A stretch of DNA of 64,000 nt from Hydra vulgaris (taxonomy: Eukaryota > Cnidaria > Hydrozoa > Anthoathecata > Hydridae). Below the pieces are notes generated by a model that worked only from the letters and a program-made list of their open reading frames with translations, had not been told where the DNA came from and searched no databases. Shown one piece after another: positions 1 to 15,352 of the stretch (its first letter is position 1; every line of letters starts with the position of its first letter). The stretch is from assembly GCF_038396675.1 (NCBI RefSeq), contig NC_088934.1:6610001-6674000 (forward strand), given 5' to 3'. Position numbers and translations under genes: made by a program.

Positions 1-1030
1 AAACTTGCACGAACACAGTTGGGTCAAAGTTTTTTTAATTTATTCAACCAAAAATTACAAGATTTGTAAAAATTTTTACAAAATCAGGTTAGATGTCACT
101 CAAAGTGGTGAACTGGGAGCTTGATGAGAGCTTGGAAATTTTTGAATAAGAATGGCACACGCCAGATGACAAGGTTCGTCGAGGTAGCAGTTAGAAGTCA
201 CCTCCCCCGCCAGCTAGGGTTTGGGGTGCGCTGTAAGCTCCCCTAGTCAGTTCTTGGTCAACGCTTCAATTGCTGTGAATTTAGTAAGTTATTACATTTA
301 CTTTATGTACAAAATTAGTTTAGATTATTTATAACATAATCAATATAAATAACTAATATAACATTTTTTTATTTACAAAACTATTTAAAATATAAACCTC
401 ATATGCCAACAACATTTATGTCTCCAAGTTATCATTGGAAGTAGTGCTCCCGGTTTTAGTTTTAATAAGTTTTAATTTGAAGAAAGTACGCTCACCTGCA
501 ACCTGGGTAAAACTTATAGTTAAAATAAACTTTTCTGCAAAAAATAATAATTAATATGCTGATGTATACAAGTTAAACATGTGCATGAGCGTAATAGCAC
601 AGAAAATTTATGTAAAATTTACATCTGTGCTAGGTTTTACATCTTGTTTTCGCATCTGCAAAATTTTTTTCTTTTACTTCCCCTTTCGTTTCTTCGTCCT
701 CGTCCGCATTATTAATTGTCTTTTCTTTCACAAGTGAGCAAGTTTGAGTCTGATAGAGTGACAGACAACTTAGGCCACTTTTGAAAAAAGTCTAGTTGCT
801 ATAGTTTTAAACTTTGTTGAACTATTTTCTCAGTTATATTTCCTTTATTTTGTTTACTATACAATAAGTATATTAAAGAACCAAGTTTGTTGATATTTCA
901 AGTTTGCGACCTCACTGAACTAAGATTCCTTTTGAAGTTCGTGGTATTAAGATTGCAATAACAATTCAGAAGATGATACAAAGAAAGAGAAAAAAATGGG
1001 TTAACATCTCTTAAAAGTCCAAAATTTGGA
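1..1030. other. No gene recognised
   Basis: AT-rich sequence without a convincing coding frame. The stretch 165-275 is less AT-rich and looks like part of a repeat, but I cannot assign a family. No RNA gene is visible. Confidence 0.4.
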
Positions 1031-1099
1031 GAACAGAAGAACTCTGGAAGAATGTAAACAAATTTGTTGAAATGGAGAGTAATGATCTGAAAAAGGTTT

Positions 1100-1620
1100 G
1101 TTAGTTTCTATTATCTAGATGTTTACCCTCTAGCTGTGACAAAACTAACCAAACAACAACTGTGACAACTGCTGCAATATGCTGTGATCATCAACATACA
1201 GAAAGCTGAGTAAAATGCAAAAGTCTAACAATATTGATGTTTACCTAAGCTGGAAAAAAGTTCAAGACTTCAAAAATTTTATCACTCCTCTGAGAACCAT
1301 TTCCCTTCCTGAACCATATGATGGTGTTTACTCTATCTTTACAGAGTCTACAACAACAATGTCCCAAATTCTTATGCTTGAAAATGCCCATATCAAATCT
1401 GAACTAACAAATTTAGTTCTTGAAATCAAATTTGGTTATGATGGCAGTGGAGGACACAAAATGTATAATCAGCGACACACTGTAAATACCAATAATAAAA
1501 TCATGCCAATGATTTGCTCTCTAAAACTTTTAAACTCTAATGCTGATGGAAATAACTTAATATGGGATCAAAAACCCCAAACTCCGATTTTTAACAGAGG
1601 CTTCTGATGATCCTTATGGA
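1100..1620 (+). pseudogene. RAG1/Transib-like transposase fragment
   Basis: The clearest part is 1215-1607. It carries a LEIKFGYDGSGGHKMYNQR motif followed by a segment ending LIWDQKPQTP. In RAG1/Transib-type recombinases a DG-S/T-G motif holds the first catalytic aspartate and is followed by a variable loop and a W-(N/D)-x-P-x-(S/T)P region, which is the resemblance I rely on. Upstream (about 1100-1210) and downstream (to about 1900) only frameshifted, stop-filled traces are visible, so this is a decayed internal fragment and not a functional gene. The other two catalytic acids and the terminal repeats were not found. The family call comes from remembered motif similarity, so another DDE transposon group remains possible. 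Confidence 0.42.
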
Positions 1621-1950
1621 AAAAAATTCAGAGCAATGCACAGTATTTCACTTTTTTTAAATCTAGATATCAAAACATTGAAAAAGGAATGTTTCATTAT
1701 TATCATTAATGAACAATATTTGAATATCAAAATCAACATTGTTGCTAACAGTTTTGCTAACAGCATTAAACATATATCAGAGCCTTGGATGTGCCTATTG
1801 TGATCTTACTATAACTTATCTAAGGAACAATATTAAGATACAGGTACAGTTGAACAGGGGTTCATAATTAAAAAATTAGGACATTGAAAACCATGAAGCA
1901 TATTTTTGGACTTAGTTTACGAAGATGATTCTTTAACTAAAAAGTCAAAG

Positions 1951-2154
1951 GATTATTTTTTTTATTTTTTTATTTTTATTTAGGTGCCCCAAGAAGTCCT
2001 TACGGTCTTATCACAGAACACCGCGGATAAACATTTAATTGGAAGTTCACGCCTTCTTCCTAACCGATGTCGCAAAACTTGCACAGAGGTGGGGTTTGAA
2101 CTACGGATCCTTTGTTTCTGAGGCAAGTTCGCCACCACTGCACCACGGCTGCTC
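1951..2154 (-). mobile_element. tRNA-derived SINE, copy 1
   Basis: Read on the minus strand it starts GCAGCCGTGGTGCAGTGG, resembling a tRNA 5' end with a pol III A box (TGGTGCAGTGGTGG). About 50 bases later comes a B box (AGTTCAAACCCC). The body continues with a ~100-base non-tRNA part ending CTTGGGGCACCTAAA and an A/T-rich tail. The same sequence recurs at 11404-11544 and 11728-11916. This copy is the most complete. The sharp ends and tail fit retroposition; no clear target duplication was found. Confidence 0.75.
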
Positions 2155-3130
2155 ATAACTATGATGTTTGTCATGAGCGAAGAGACAACAACTGCAAGAC
2201 CAACAGCTGAATCTAATATAAGGTTCAAATATTCCATCATACTATTACAATTCAAATTGTATTACCATTACTTGGAAAATCCTGCGTCATACGAGGCGCA
2301 CAATCTCTTTTAAAAGCAATTTTGTTATTTCACGTGTTGTAATTTTGTAATTGCAAATTAAAAATATTTATATTAATGTGAATAAAAAGTTCCTTTTTAT
2401 GATGTATTTAACTTAAACATTTCATTGCAATGTCTTATTTTTGAATTAAATTTCTTATTATTTTCTATATAATTTACTAGGAAATTTATAAAGCTGCCCG
2501 GGGCACCCGGAAAAGTTTTGCACAAGGATGGCAGGAAGGTAGGCACTGTATAAATATATAAACAAATGTACAAAAATAAAGTAATCATTTATACATTTGT
2601 ATTAACAACTAAGTTTTAATAAACTTTTAAAAGTGATTATTATAAAAATATTTTCAATCAATAGTTTTAGGTATATTGTAATCTAATAACGAATAACTAC
2701 TAATAATCGACTGTAATCTAATACACAATAGAGTATTCAAGTCGAGTACATAATAGTGTATTTTACTATAATCGAATTTTATGATTTTTTTTTTTTTTTG
2801 TAAAGTATTTTGATTGGTTTAGCTCTACAACTGCTAGTTTCTAGCTAATCATAAAAACGCTTCTTTGCTGGTTTACAGAAAACTTTTTAATAGTTAACGC
2901 CAACTACAGAAAATAAAGTTGCTGTCTGCTCCTGATGAGTATAAGTAAATTAATATCTAAATCACGACCTTGTCTAGGTAGCTATAGTCTTTCTTCACTT
3001 TCTTTTTTCAATAAACCACTTTTCCTTCACCAAAATGGCGCTGAAACTCACGTACAGAAAATTCAAATTCCAAAAACTTTCCCGGAATATAGTTGGCACA
3101 ATGCAGGGATGAACCCAGGATTTGTGATAC
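2155..3130. other. No gene recognised; AT-rich intergenic
   Basis: Contains short open frames without family resemblance, homopolymer runs, and a GC-richer spot near 2495-2545 that may be repeat debris. A short frame at 2935-3141 ends inside a dispersed repeat and does not look coding. Confidence 0.4.
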
Positions 3131-3132
3131 AT

Positions 3133-3245
3133 TTAATATGACACTTGCTAGCATAGAGCAGACTCCAAGTTTAAATATGTTGATGCTTATGTCAAATGAG
3201 AGTGTTTTCTGAAAAATTGCAGTGATTGAAGCCTGGAAACAAAAA
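3133..3245 (+). repeat. Dispersed repeat R1, copy 1
   Basis: The segment around GACTCCAAGTTTAAATATG and GATGCTTATGTCAAATGAGA recurs, diverged, at 49102-49215 in the same orientation and at about 27190-27385 and 49640-49738 in the opposite one. Nothing in it looks coding. It is probably the subterminal part of an unclassified mobile element. Confidence 0.5.
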
Positions 3246-3607
3246 TATCTTAAAACGTTATCAACTTTTTCCCAAATGTGATGGCGATGAGTTGAAAAAT
3301 ATTTAAGTTAACTTCCATAAAATCGAAATTCGTCGAAATATTTCATCAAATAATCTTTTAAGTTCGAAAGTTCTGAGTAGTTTGCAATTTTATTTTTGAG
3401 AGGGAACTTCACATGAGATGATATTTTTGAGAGGGTGTAAAAACGCGAATTACTTTTAAGCGTAAATAACTTTACATCACTCATACTAAAATATATAATT
3501 TACTTACATCTAAAAGTAAATTCATTTTTTTTTTTTACATAAATTCTAAACCATGTAAAACTTATAAACTTAGTATAAACTTAAAAGTTAGTTTTTTAAA
3601 TGAGTAA

Positions 3608-3743
3608 CTGTTACTTAAAAAAGTAATTTATTTTTACTAGCGAAAGTAATTTGCATTTTTACTTTACTTTCAAATTTTGCAAGTAAAAGTAAAAATGCAA
3701 ATTACCTTTACTTGTAAAAATAAATTACTTTTTCAAGTAACAG
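3608..3743. repeat. Long imperfect palindrome (foldback)
   Basis: Both arms are about 65 bases. They start CTGTTACTT and end AAGTAACAG and meet near 3670. The arms contain repeated AAGTAAAAGTAAAAATGC-type motifs. Similar ACATGTAAAAG-rich sequence occurs at 9240-9530, suggesting a MITE or foldback family. It is not coding. Confidence 0.6.
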
Positions 3744-4429
3744 TTTTTTAAATATTATATTTACGCAAGTTTACTTCATAAATAACTTTTTTTACATATA
3801 AAAAATAAATTAATTTCGATGTAAATTTCTTACATAATTATAACCAAAATTGTTTAAAAAGTAGTTTTGGTTATAATAATTTAAAATTTGAAATAAAATC
3901 TAAAATAAAAATGCGGCGATTCCTTTATCGGGGATTATCACCAAACCGATTAGAATTACTTAATCAACAGCATCTTTAAACTAATAGTATTATTATATAC
4001 TTATGTACAAATGATGTCTTATAATGTGTTGTTAAAAACCATATTAAATTCATTTAAAGACTTTATGGATAACCAATAATACAGGGGCGGATTTAGGTAT
4101 GTGGTGGCCCCTGGGCGGAATATACTGTGGGGGCCCCTTATAATAAATAAGGAAATATATTTTTTTACTTATTGAATAATATTTATTATTATGTTTAGCA
4201 GTAGTAACACTAGTAACAATTAACTACTATTTAATAATAAATAATTATAAAAACAATCAAATCGAGTATAACTAGTTACTAGTTATACTCGATATTATGA
4301 TAATATTACTTAATATACTAGTTACTGTAACTAGTATATTAAGTAATATTATCATAATATTCAGTGTAAGTAATTAAATGAAAAATAATAAATAAAAATA
4401 ATAAAAATAACAATGTCAAGTAATTAAAA

Positions 4430-6887
4430 TTAAATGCCGGGAACTTTTCTTAATTTTATTTGTACAAACTTATCAATAACGTTTTGAAAATCAAGTTTTC
4501 TTAAAATATCAGACTCAGAGCTCATTATCGCTAGTTGATTGAGCCTGTCTCCGTCCATAGAAGTACGCAATCTATTTTCTATGTGCTTTAAATTAGAGAA
4601 TGATCTTTCACTACTGCTGTTTGTAATCATAATAACAAGATAAATACGAAGAACTATATCAACTTTAGGAAAACAATCTTTTACTTCCTTATTAATTAAT
4701 ATTTTTTACATTAAATGTTCTTGACTAATATTGTGAAATTCACTGATTTCATCTTTCAAATGTTTATAAAATTCTTTAAATTGAATAAGTTCGTTTCCTA
4801 AGTGTTCATCAATATCATCCTGGTAAATTTTAACAAGTTTAATTGCTTCATTTTCAATTTCTTGGTTATTTAGTTGTTCTATTTTTCGAAGAAAGCCAAA
4901 TCGTTGGTATACCAATTCATTAGCAGACAATCGTTTATCCAAGTTAGAAATAAATGGATCAATTACAGGTAAAAAAATTTGAATTTTGAATTTTTGAGAA
5001 GAAGTTAAATCTACCTCAGGTGTTTCATAAAAATCTATTGGATTTAAACGGATATTTCTTTGCCGTTTACGGTGTTTCAAATAATCTGTTGTTTCCGAAA
5101 TTTCTGCTCCTTGTTTTTCATATTGATCAAAGTTATCACGTTTAGCTTGAACAAAATTCTTTAAAGACTTGATGGCAGATGTTGCAGTATTAAGGTCTAA
5201 TGTCGCATCTTGCAGTAATTTATTAGTTTTATCTACTCTTTCAAGGATATTATTCCCAAAAACCGTGTAAATTCCAGTTTCAAGTGTGCACAATTTGTTG
5301 TATACACAATTTGCATCGCAACGCGTTTTTGTTGTTTGTTCAAAGTCATCAGCTATTTGAATTAGAGTACTTTTAAATTGTTTATAGCCTAGTATAAGAG
5401 CTTTTGTTGCATCAGATCTACATGACCAGCGTGTAGTATTAACTCGTTGTGGTACATGGATACGGGTTTTTGTATTTTCTAAACTTAGAGCTTTAACCAG
5501 TAGTTCATAACGTTTTGTTGATGCCGTAAAAAATTTTCCTACCAAATTTAGGGAATGTGTAGCACATGGAATCCAGGAAGCTAGTTTATTATTTTTCAGA
5601 ACTTTTGATTGGAGACCATTATATTTCCCACTCATTGCAGAAGCATTATCATACGAATGGCCTCAACAATTTTTTATGTTTAAGTCATATTTATTTAAAA
5701 AGTTTATTAAACCATCATACATATCTTGAGCTTTATGGCCTTGGTTTGGCATAAATACCAAGAATCTTTCCACTGGTGTATCTTTTTCAATATATCTAAA
5801 AACTAATGTTAATTGATCTATATGACCTTCATCAGATGTTGAATCTAATGAAATTAAAAAATATTTATATAATTTTATACGAGAAATTATTTCATTCAAA
5901 ACATTATTTCCCATTATTTCTATTAATTCTTCACAGATAGTAGAAGATAAATAGTTAGTGTGCCCACTTCCACGATTTGCATGATTTTCAATGTGCTGTT
6001 TAAGAAAATTATCATACTCAGCTAATAGCTTTAGAATTCCAAGATAGTTACCATTTTTAAATGAACCAACAATTTCATTTTTACCACGTAATGCTAAACC
6101 TCGTTCACATATAAATGTTATAACACTTACGAGTCTCTTGATTATATTACGCCAGTAACTCTTTACATCTTTACTTTGTTTTATAAGTTCATTGTTAATA
6201 CGGCCTAAAACATTTACGAGTAAACTTCACATCAAACTGTTTTTTTGATTTTTGTATAAATAATTCTTCATTATAATTTTGTAAATTTGAACTTCCTACT
6301 TTTGCCCAATAATCTATTAATCCTGTCATATTTTCAGGCCATAATCCTATATCTAAATTTAAGCTTTCATTAGTTTCTTCAACAATATTTTGAAGTGAAG
6401 GGTTTTCGGCGATATTTACTAGTTGAGGCGGTAGAGCAATTTGATATGACTGAAATAAAACAAATATTTAAAATATGTACCTAATGGAAATTAAACTGAT
6501 AAGACTTTTTTAAATTTGTATTTATAATATTAATGCGTTTGATTTTCAATTTTTATTATTATTTTTTTAAATTAATATATACCTAAGTGGCCTATATACG
6601 TATAATTTTTTTCGATTTTAAACAATTTTAATTAGAAAAGGTAAATTTGAAGAGATAAGTATAGTATGTATACATGAAAAAAATATTAATTGTAATATTT
6701 ATTATTTAAACTACCTAACCTGCATATATTTTATTATTATATGCTATTAAATATAAAAAATAAAAATATATATTATTAAAAGTAATATTTATTCTTTGTA
6801 TAGTAATTGTAAAACTTTGAACCCCAGAAGAAGAAGAAGAAGAAGAAGAAGAAGAAGAAGAAGAAGAAGAAGAAGAAGAAGAAGAAG

Positions 6888-6918
<31 letters not shown>

Positions 6919-7052
6919 TGTGTTGGGCTGTGTGATGAAAAACTCATTCGCCTAGTTTTTGAAATTATTTTTTTATCTTTTTCTTTTGCCAATATTCGTT
7001 TATCTGCACCACTCATATAAACTCGCTTTAATTTATGACGATCTTCTTCCAT
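4430..7052 (-). pseudogene. hAT (ZMYM1-like) transposase, inactivated
   Basis: A first exon at 6789-7052 begins MEEDRHKLKRVYMSGADKR, the basic start typical of ZMYM1/TTF-type hAT proteins. The second exon follows an acceptor (TTTATTTCAG) near 6449. It runs through the N-terminal TTF-like region (GLWPENMTGLIDYWAKVG), the catalytic region (ISLDSTSDEGHIDQLTLVFR, then GHSYDNASAMSG), the middle (5635-4706), and the C-terminal dimerisation part (SSSERSFSNLKHIENRLRTSM). It is broken by a frameshift near 6220, a TGA just before GHSYDNA (5663-5665, where the family has Arg, a likely CGA to TGA change), and a TAA at 4706-4708. A (GAA)n run disrupts exon 1. The protein would have been a cut-and-paste transposase in the nucleus. 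Confidence 0.85.
6827..6917. repeat. (GAA)n/(TTC)n microsatellite
   Basis: About 30 uninterrupted GAA triplets on the plus strand, lying inside the first exon or intron of the hAT transposase gene. Read in the gene's direction it gives a long Leu or Ser/Phe-type run that is not expected in the protein. It probably expanded after insertion. Confidence 0.95.
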
Positions 7053-7571
7053 TTTTAAATTTTAACACTATTCACTGGTTAACTTATAATTTAAGAAACA
7101 AATAAAGTCTGTAACTATTGTCTATTGTGTATGCAACTGCTGTTAACTGACGTCTGACATGCAATAAGTGCAACGAACAAATAACGATAATTTATCTACA
7201 GACAGATAGTCTGTAATGTGTATTTTATATTTCCATAAACCCACATGTGTATATTTAGAATCACATTTACTAATATTATTACAATCGACGGTGCACACCG
7301 ATCGCGGACGGCATAAACTATCTTATCTTGATTTTTACAGACCATTCATTGTCAATAAACGTAAATACATCTGTTATTAGTTAGTAAAATAAATATTTTT
7401 AAATGTCCAAAAAAAGTTCAATATTATTTAATTAAATATGTGTAAATATAAATAAAATATTTTTTCTGTATTCTAATTTAAATATCATAAAATTGTGGGG
7501 GCCCCGAATTTGTGGGGGCCCCTGGGCTGCAGCCCACTTAGCCCTCCCCTAAATCCGGCCCTGCAATAATA

Positions 7572-8055
7572 TAATGATGTCTATTTGCGTAAATTTTGAG
7601 ATGTGATATAGTATAATAGATAATATAATAATTTATAATATAATATAATAATATAATAGATTAATATAGTTATGAAAAATTTTGGTAATAAAACATACTT
7701 AAGTTTCAAATTTAAGTATGTTCTTGTTTATATCACATTAGAATGTTTAGAAAAAGATTGAAACAACCACCACATTTGGTTAGGGTGCAAACTTTATATA
7801 ACCATAACTTTTGAATTTTGAACTTTAAAAACTGTCTACTTAAATCTAGTGTAAGAAAACAAAAAAATAAAAATTACTAATTTGTTGTCTCACATTTAGG
7901 GTAGGGATGGTAAATGTTTTATGGTGTTTTTGTTTCCAGGCTCACCACGAGTTTTATTTATTAATCAACGTATAAGTCGTTGCTTAGCTAAAGCTCGGGT
8001 TATACGTATATTACACAGTGGCGTAGCAAAATATTTTTGACCAAACTGATCAGTG
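7572..8055. other. No gene recognised
   Basis: AT-rich sequence with short TA-rich runs near 7610-7670 and a short foldback around 7690-7725. No coding frame or RNA gene is supported. Confidence 0.4.
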
Positions 8056-8061
8056 GCTGAT

Positions 8062-8142
8062 CAGTGGCCTAACTGCAGCAAGACCATTGTAAGCAAAACT
8101 TACATTTTTGCTTACACTGGTCTTGCTGTAGTTAGGTCACTG
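8062..8142. repeat. Short-loop hairpin (37-bp arms)
   Basis: Arm 8062-8098 begins CAGTGGCCTAACTGCAGC. Arm 8105-8142 contains its inverse, ending GTTAGGTCACTG. There are three differences over 37 positions, two of which would be G-U pairs in RNA. The loop is about six bases. It could be a tiny foldback MITE or a transcribed hairpin; sequence alone does not decide. Confidence 0.7.
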
Positions 8143-8222
8143 ATACTACACACAAATAAAGATATGTACATAAATAGTTCTAAATTTTTCAGGCCCATAT
8201 AAAATCACGTAGTTCTTTAAAC

Positions 8223-8372
8223 CAGTGCCGAATTAAGACTTGCAGGGTCTGGGGAATATTTTTGAGCAGATGGGCATTTTTCTTATTAAAGCGGTGTAAA
8301 AACTTTAAAGAAATAAAGCATCCTCTTAAAAATTTTGGAGCTTCTTAACCTGCGGGACATAATCCGGAACTG
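8223..8372. mobile_element. hAT-type MITE, 150 bp
   Basis: It starts CAGTGCCGAATTAAG and ends with the approximate inverse CATAATCCGGAACTG. The termini resemble the larger hAT element's CAGGGSCGGATTTAG. Flanking 8-mers are CTTTAAAC and GTTTAAAA, an imperfect 8-bp target duplication sharing TTTAAA. There is no coding capacity. Confidence 0.6.
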
Positions 8373-8379
8373 GTTTAAA

Positions 8380-9000
8380 ATTTCTCTCCTTAGTTTTTAA
8401 ATTATAAAAACTTTTACGCAAAAAACTTGTAAAAAACTAACAATTATGCCAATCGAATTAGTTCAAATGTCTACTCTTTCTGAGTTTCTTATGCGTATAT
8501 GAGCCTTCTGCACACTGCCATGTTTCAGCTTTCTGATTTTTAGACCTTTCAAATGGTTGAAATTTGGGATTGAATAGGGATTGAAAATTTTTGGACGGTT
8601 TGATTTAAAGTATGGTTTTTATAGCCTAAACTGGCTATAAAAACTATCATGGACCGGACCTAAAGAGGGTTTTAATTATGGGCAGAAGCCTGTTATTGAT
8701 ATTTTCAAACTTTGTAGGGAAGAAATACCTAAAACCGCTCAGACCAAACGTCGCCGCAAACTAAACGTTATTTACTCAAAGTTTTACTTTTTTGTATTAC
8801 TGTTGTACAAGATCCTCTCATAGTTATTGTCGAATATAAGTTTATTTATTTTATATAGACTACTTTTAATTTACTTTATAAATTATATACAATTTAAGCT
8901 TATTTAATCTAAATTTTATTTTATATAATTCATTTTTAGTAAAGGTTACTTTTAAAATAAAAAATGCCTTCTTAAAAGTTATTATTTCATTTGTTAATTT
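8380..9000. other. No gene recognised
   Basis: AT-rich DNA with several stop codons in every frame and no recognisable domain or repeat boundary. Confidence 0.35.
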
Positions 9001-9003
9001 AAT

Positions 9004-9128
<125 letters not shown>

Positions 9129-9539
9129 TTACAATTTTCATATGCAAGTTTTTTTTTTATAATTACGGTAATAAATTTTTTTTTTAGTTAGTTATTTTTA
9201 TATGTAAATTTAAATTACAATTTGAGGAAATTTTATACTATATAATGTAATTTTAAAAAGTAATTAACTTTTACATGTCAAAGAAAACAGCTTTTTCATG
9301 TGATTTTTTTTTTACATGTAAAAGAAAACTACATTTTGATGTAATCTTCTTTTACATAACTTACTTTTGAAAGTAAGTTATGTAAAGACTTACATTATAA
9401 AGTAAAATCCGTTTCAAAAATATCAAATACTTATACGGAAATGCAATTTACATTAAACGTTTAAAATTATTTATGTAATTGATTTTTCCATAAAAATTCG
9501 TGTAAGTAAAAAAAAGTAAAAGAGCCATCCCTAATCCAT

Positions 9540-10340
9540 GAAAATTATAATTCATGGCTAGAAAGCCTAACCTTTGATGCTATATAACTATCGTTATTAA
9601 AAATTAAAAGACAAATGGAATATCATCGTTTAAACGGTAAAGTAAAGCTTGGTTTGATGACTTGGTTTCTTGGTTTAATTGCAATAAATTAAAAAAATAC
9701 TTACAGAAATCGTGATTACAAAGCTAATTACAAAAAAATTATGACTAAATTTTACTTAAACTTTTTACACATACGCTAAATGGAGCTGTTTAGGGAATCT
9801 GTGAAAAGATTTTTTTTAGAGTTTTGTACCCAAAAATGCTGAATCTTCTTTGATTTTTTTTTTTTTTAGGTATTATATATATCAACCAAAATTTAAACTT
9901 TGTATAAATATTTTATTTTTTCTTCTTTATGATAATAAATGTATCTTTATATGGTATACATGAAGAAGAAAAAATAAATAAAAAAATGAGAAATGTTTTA
10001 GCTCAAAGAAAAATAATTTTTTAGAAGTTTTTTTTTTACAATTTTTTATTTAAAGGACAACTTTATTTGCTTAGCTGTAATAAATGTTATGCAATCAATT
10101 TGTTGAGTTTCCAGGTGAATCAAAATAATAAAGAAGTTTGTTGAAAAGTTTTTATAAACTTTTTTTGAGTTTTTCGTGCCAAAATTTTCTTGAAATAAAA
10201 ATTTTCATATATCAATAGAAATTATCAACAACAACAACAAAAAAGGACTGGGGAGGATGAATTAAATAGTTCTGATTATATGTTCAAAATTCTTTTACAA
10301 ATAAGAAAAATAAAAAACTTGCTATTTCTTTTTAGTACTT
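9540..10340. other. Intergenic, 3' of the DJ-1-like gene
   Basis: Contains A/T homopolymers and no coding signal. The 3' UTR of the minus-strand DJ-1-like gene should lie in 10250-10348, but no canonical AATAAA signal was obvious there. Confidence 0.35.
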
Positions 10341-10348
10341 TTTATAAA

Positions 10349-13619
<3,271 letters not shown>

Positions 13620-14340
13620 AAGCGTTCTTTAATTCAACTTTATAAATAATTACTTTAAAATGAACTAAATTGAAATGATAATTAAACACAATTATAGAAT
13701 GCTACAAAAGAATTACACAATTAAAGAAAACCACTTAAAAATACAAATTTAAATATAATAAGTTGAAATTTATATTCAAACCGAGTTTCAATCAAACTTT
13801 CACTTTTTACTCTCTTTAGGGTATAAGCTAATGTAGAGAATGTAATATTGATTGAATGAGGAAAAGGTCAACGGAAAGTCTCAGGTAACTTTAAAAACCA
13901 AGTAAACTAGGTGTTAATCAGAAGAATAAAAAAAAAGAAACCAAAAAAATCATAAAAATCATATATAGTGACTGGGCGTTCCCAGAGTTTTTTTAGAGAA
14001 GTGTGTAAAAAAAAAAGAGTTTGTTTCACAATTATTTTAAAAAATAAGACAAAAATAATCAAGTATGGTAAAAAAATATATTTATTACCATGCATAAATT
14101 ATATTACCATGCATAAGTTATATTACCATGCATAAACTATTTTAAAATACTGTAAAAGACTCAAATTATGCCTAATGTTTTGCATAAAAAAACACGTGAA
14201 ATAAACTTTGAAATAAATTTTGTTTGAGATGCCCAGCCACCGTCGTTAGCATCTAAAATGTAAAAAACTAATTAGAAAAATAATTCAAGATACAAGCAGA
14301 GTTGAAGATAAAACTAGATAACGTTTTGTCTACTGTTCTG
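13620..14340. other. Upstream of the DJ-1-like gene; no gene
   Basis: The promoter of the minus-strand gene should lie here. A TATA-like TTTATAAAG sits about 20 bases before the ATG (13637-13646), but the start site cannot be fixed. A 23-base tandem repeat with TATTACCATGCATAA is present at 14083-14145 (three copies). Confidence 0.4.
14083..14145. repeat. 23-base tandem repeat, about 3 copies
   Basis: The unit contains TATTACCATGCATAA and varies slightly between copies. No function is inferred. Confidence 0.7.
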
Positions 14341-15060
14341 CGTTCAAGTACTTTAGAAAGTTAACTGTCTACAAATTTATATTTAAACTAATTGCCTGCT
14401 CCATTGATCTAATAAATGTTCTATTTATTTTTTATTTAAACAAGTCGCTTGTTCCATTGATCTTATAATGTCCTATTGACCTAGTTTTTTGATTTTTTAG
14501 TGAGATATAATAAAGCTTCTAAAGACTTGAATAAACGCACTAATCTCAAAAATAATAAGTTATTATTTAAATGAATATTTTGAGACTAATGCGTTTATTC
14601 AACTCAAGCTGCTTTATTAATCTTAGTTAAGCAAATCAACCTTGAAAGATGATTGAGTCTAATTTTAAATAGATTTAAAAATTTTATGCTCTTTCGCTTT
14701 AATATTTATTTTGTAGTGTCTGAAAAAAAAAACTTAGATTAAAAGAAAAAGAAAAAAAAACTTAATAATAATATAAAACAGTAAAAATAGAAATAAAAAG
14801 AAAAATTAGTTATATTACAAATATAACTAATTTTAATATAATTATAATTTTTTTTAATATAATATTACAAATATTAGCCGCCGAAGCGAAACGGATTAAC
14901 TCCCAAAAAATTAAATTCCGGTTTTAATTTATTTCAACTCCACGCTTAAACTATTTCAATACAAAATAACTCCAGAAGTTAAAATATTTTAAAACATGAC
15001 AAATTGGATAAAGCGGGAGAATAATCTTTTGAAACCCAACTAATATAAATTACCCTTATG
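14340..15060 (+). repeat. Dispersed repeat R2, copy A
   Basis: Aligns, with divergence, to 16100-16790 over most of its length. Shared landmarks are AATAAAGCTTCT, AATAAGTTATTATTTAAA, a Cys-poor A-rich centre, and GTTAAAATATTTTAAAACATG near the 3' end. It contains a ~25-bp inverted repeat (TTGAATAAACGCACTAATCT and its inverse near 14580-14605). A 44-base piece recurs at about 18022-18066. The repeat is non-coding and unclassified. Confidence 0.6.
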
Positions 15061-15148
15061 TATGTTACATAACTTAGCTTTATTAAATTAAAAAACGCAA
15101 CTTCTTTGATTAGAAAGAGTTATTTGTCTTTTTATTTAAGGAGTATTT

Positions 15149-15322
<174 letters not shown>

Positions 15323-15352
15323 TGCTCAATGTTCTTAAAGAACAGAGCAATA

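Larger units (their letters stand above)
4082..7563 (-). mobile_element. hAT DNA transposon, complete ends with 8-bp TSD
   Basis: The element starts CAGGGGCGGATTTAG at 4082 and ends with the inverted counterpart CTAAATCCGGCCCTG at 7563 (14 of 15 bases match). It is flanked on both sides by the identical 8-bp sequence CAATAATA (4074-4081 and 7564-7571), as expected for hAT insertion. Subterminal GGGGGCCCC motifs occur at both ends. The interior carries a decayed ZMYM1-like transposase on the minus strand. The exact target duplication suggests the insertion is fairly young, or that its ends survived while the gene decayed. Confidence 0.9.

Noticed and set aside
1610-1640. CTGATGATCC...GAAA as another hammerhead
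   Set aside because: No stem I or stem III partner and the intervening bases do not form a proper stem II.
6796-7020. Arg-rich plus-strand frame
   Set aside because: It is the GAA repeat read in another frame, antisense to the hAT transposase exon.
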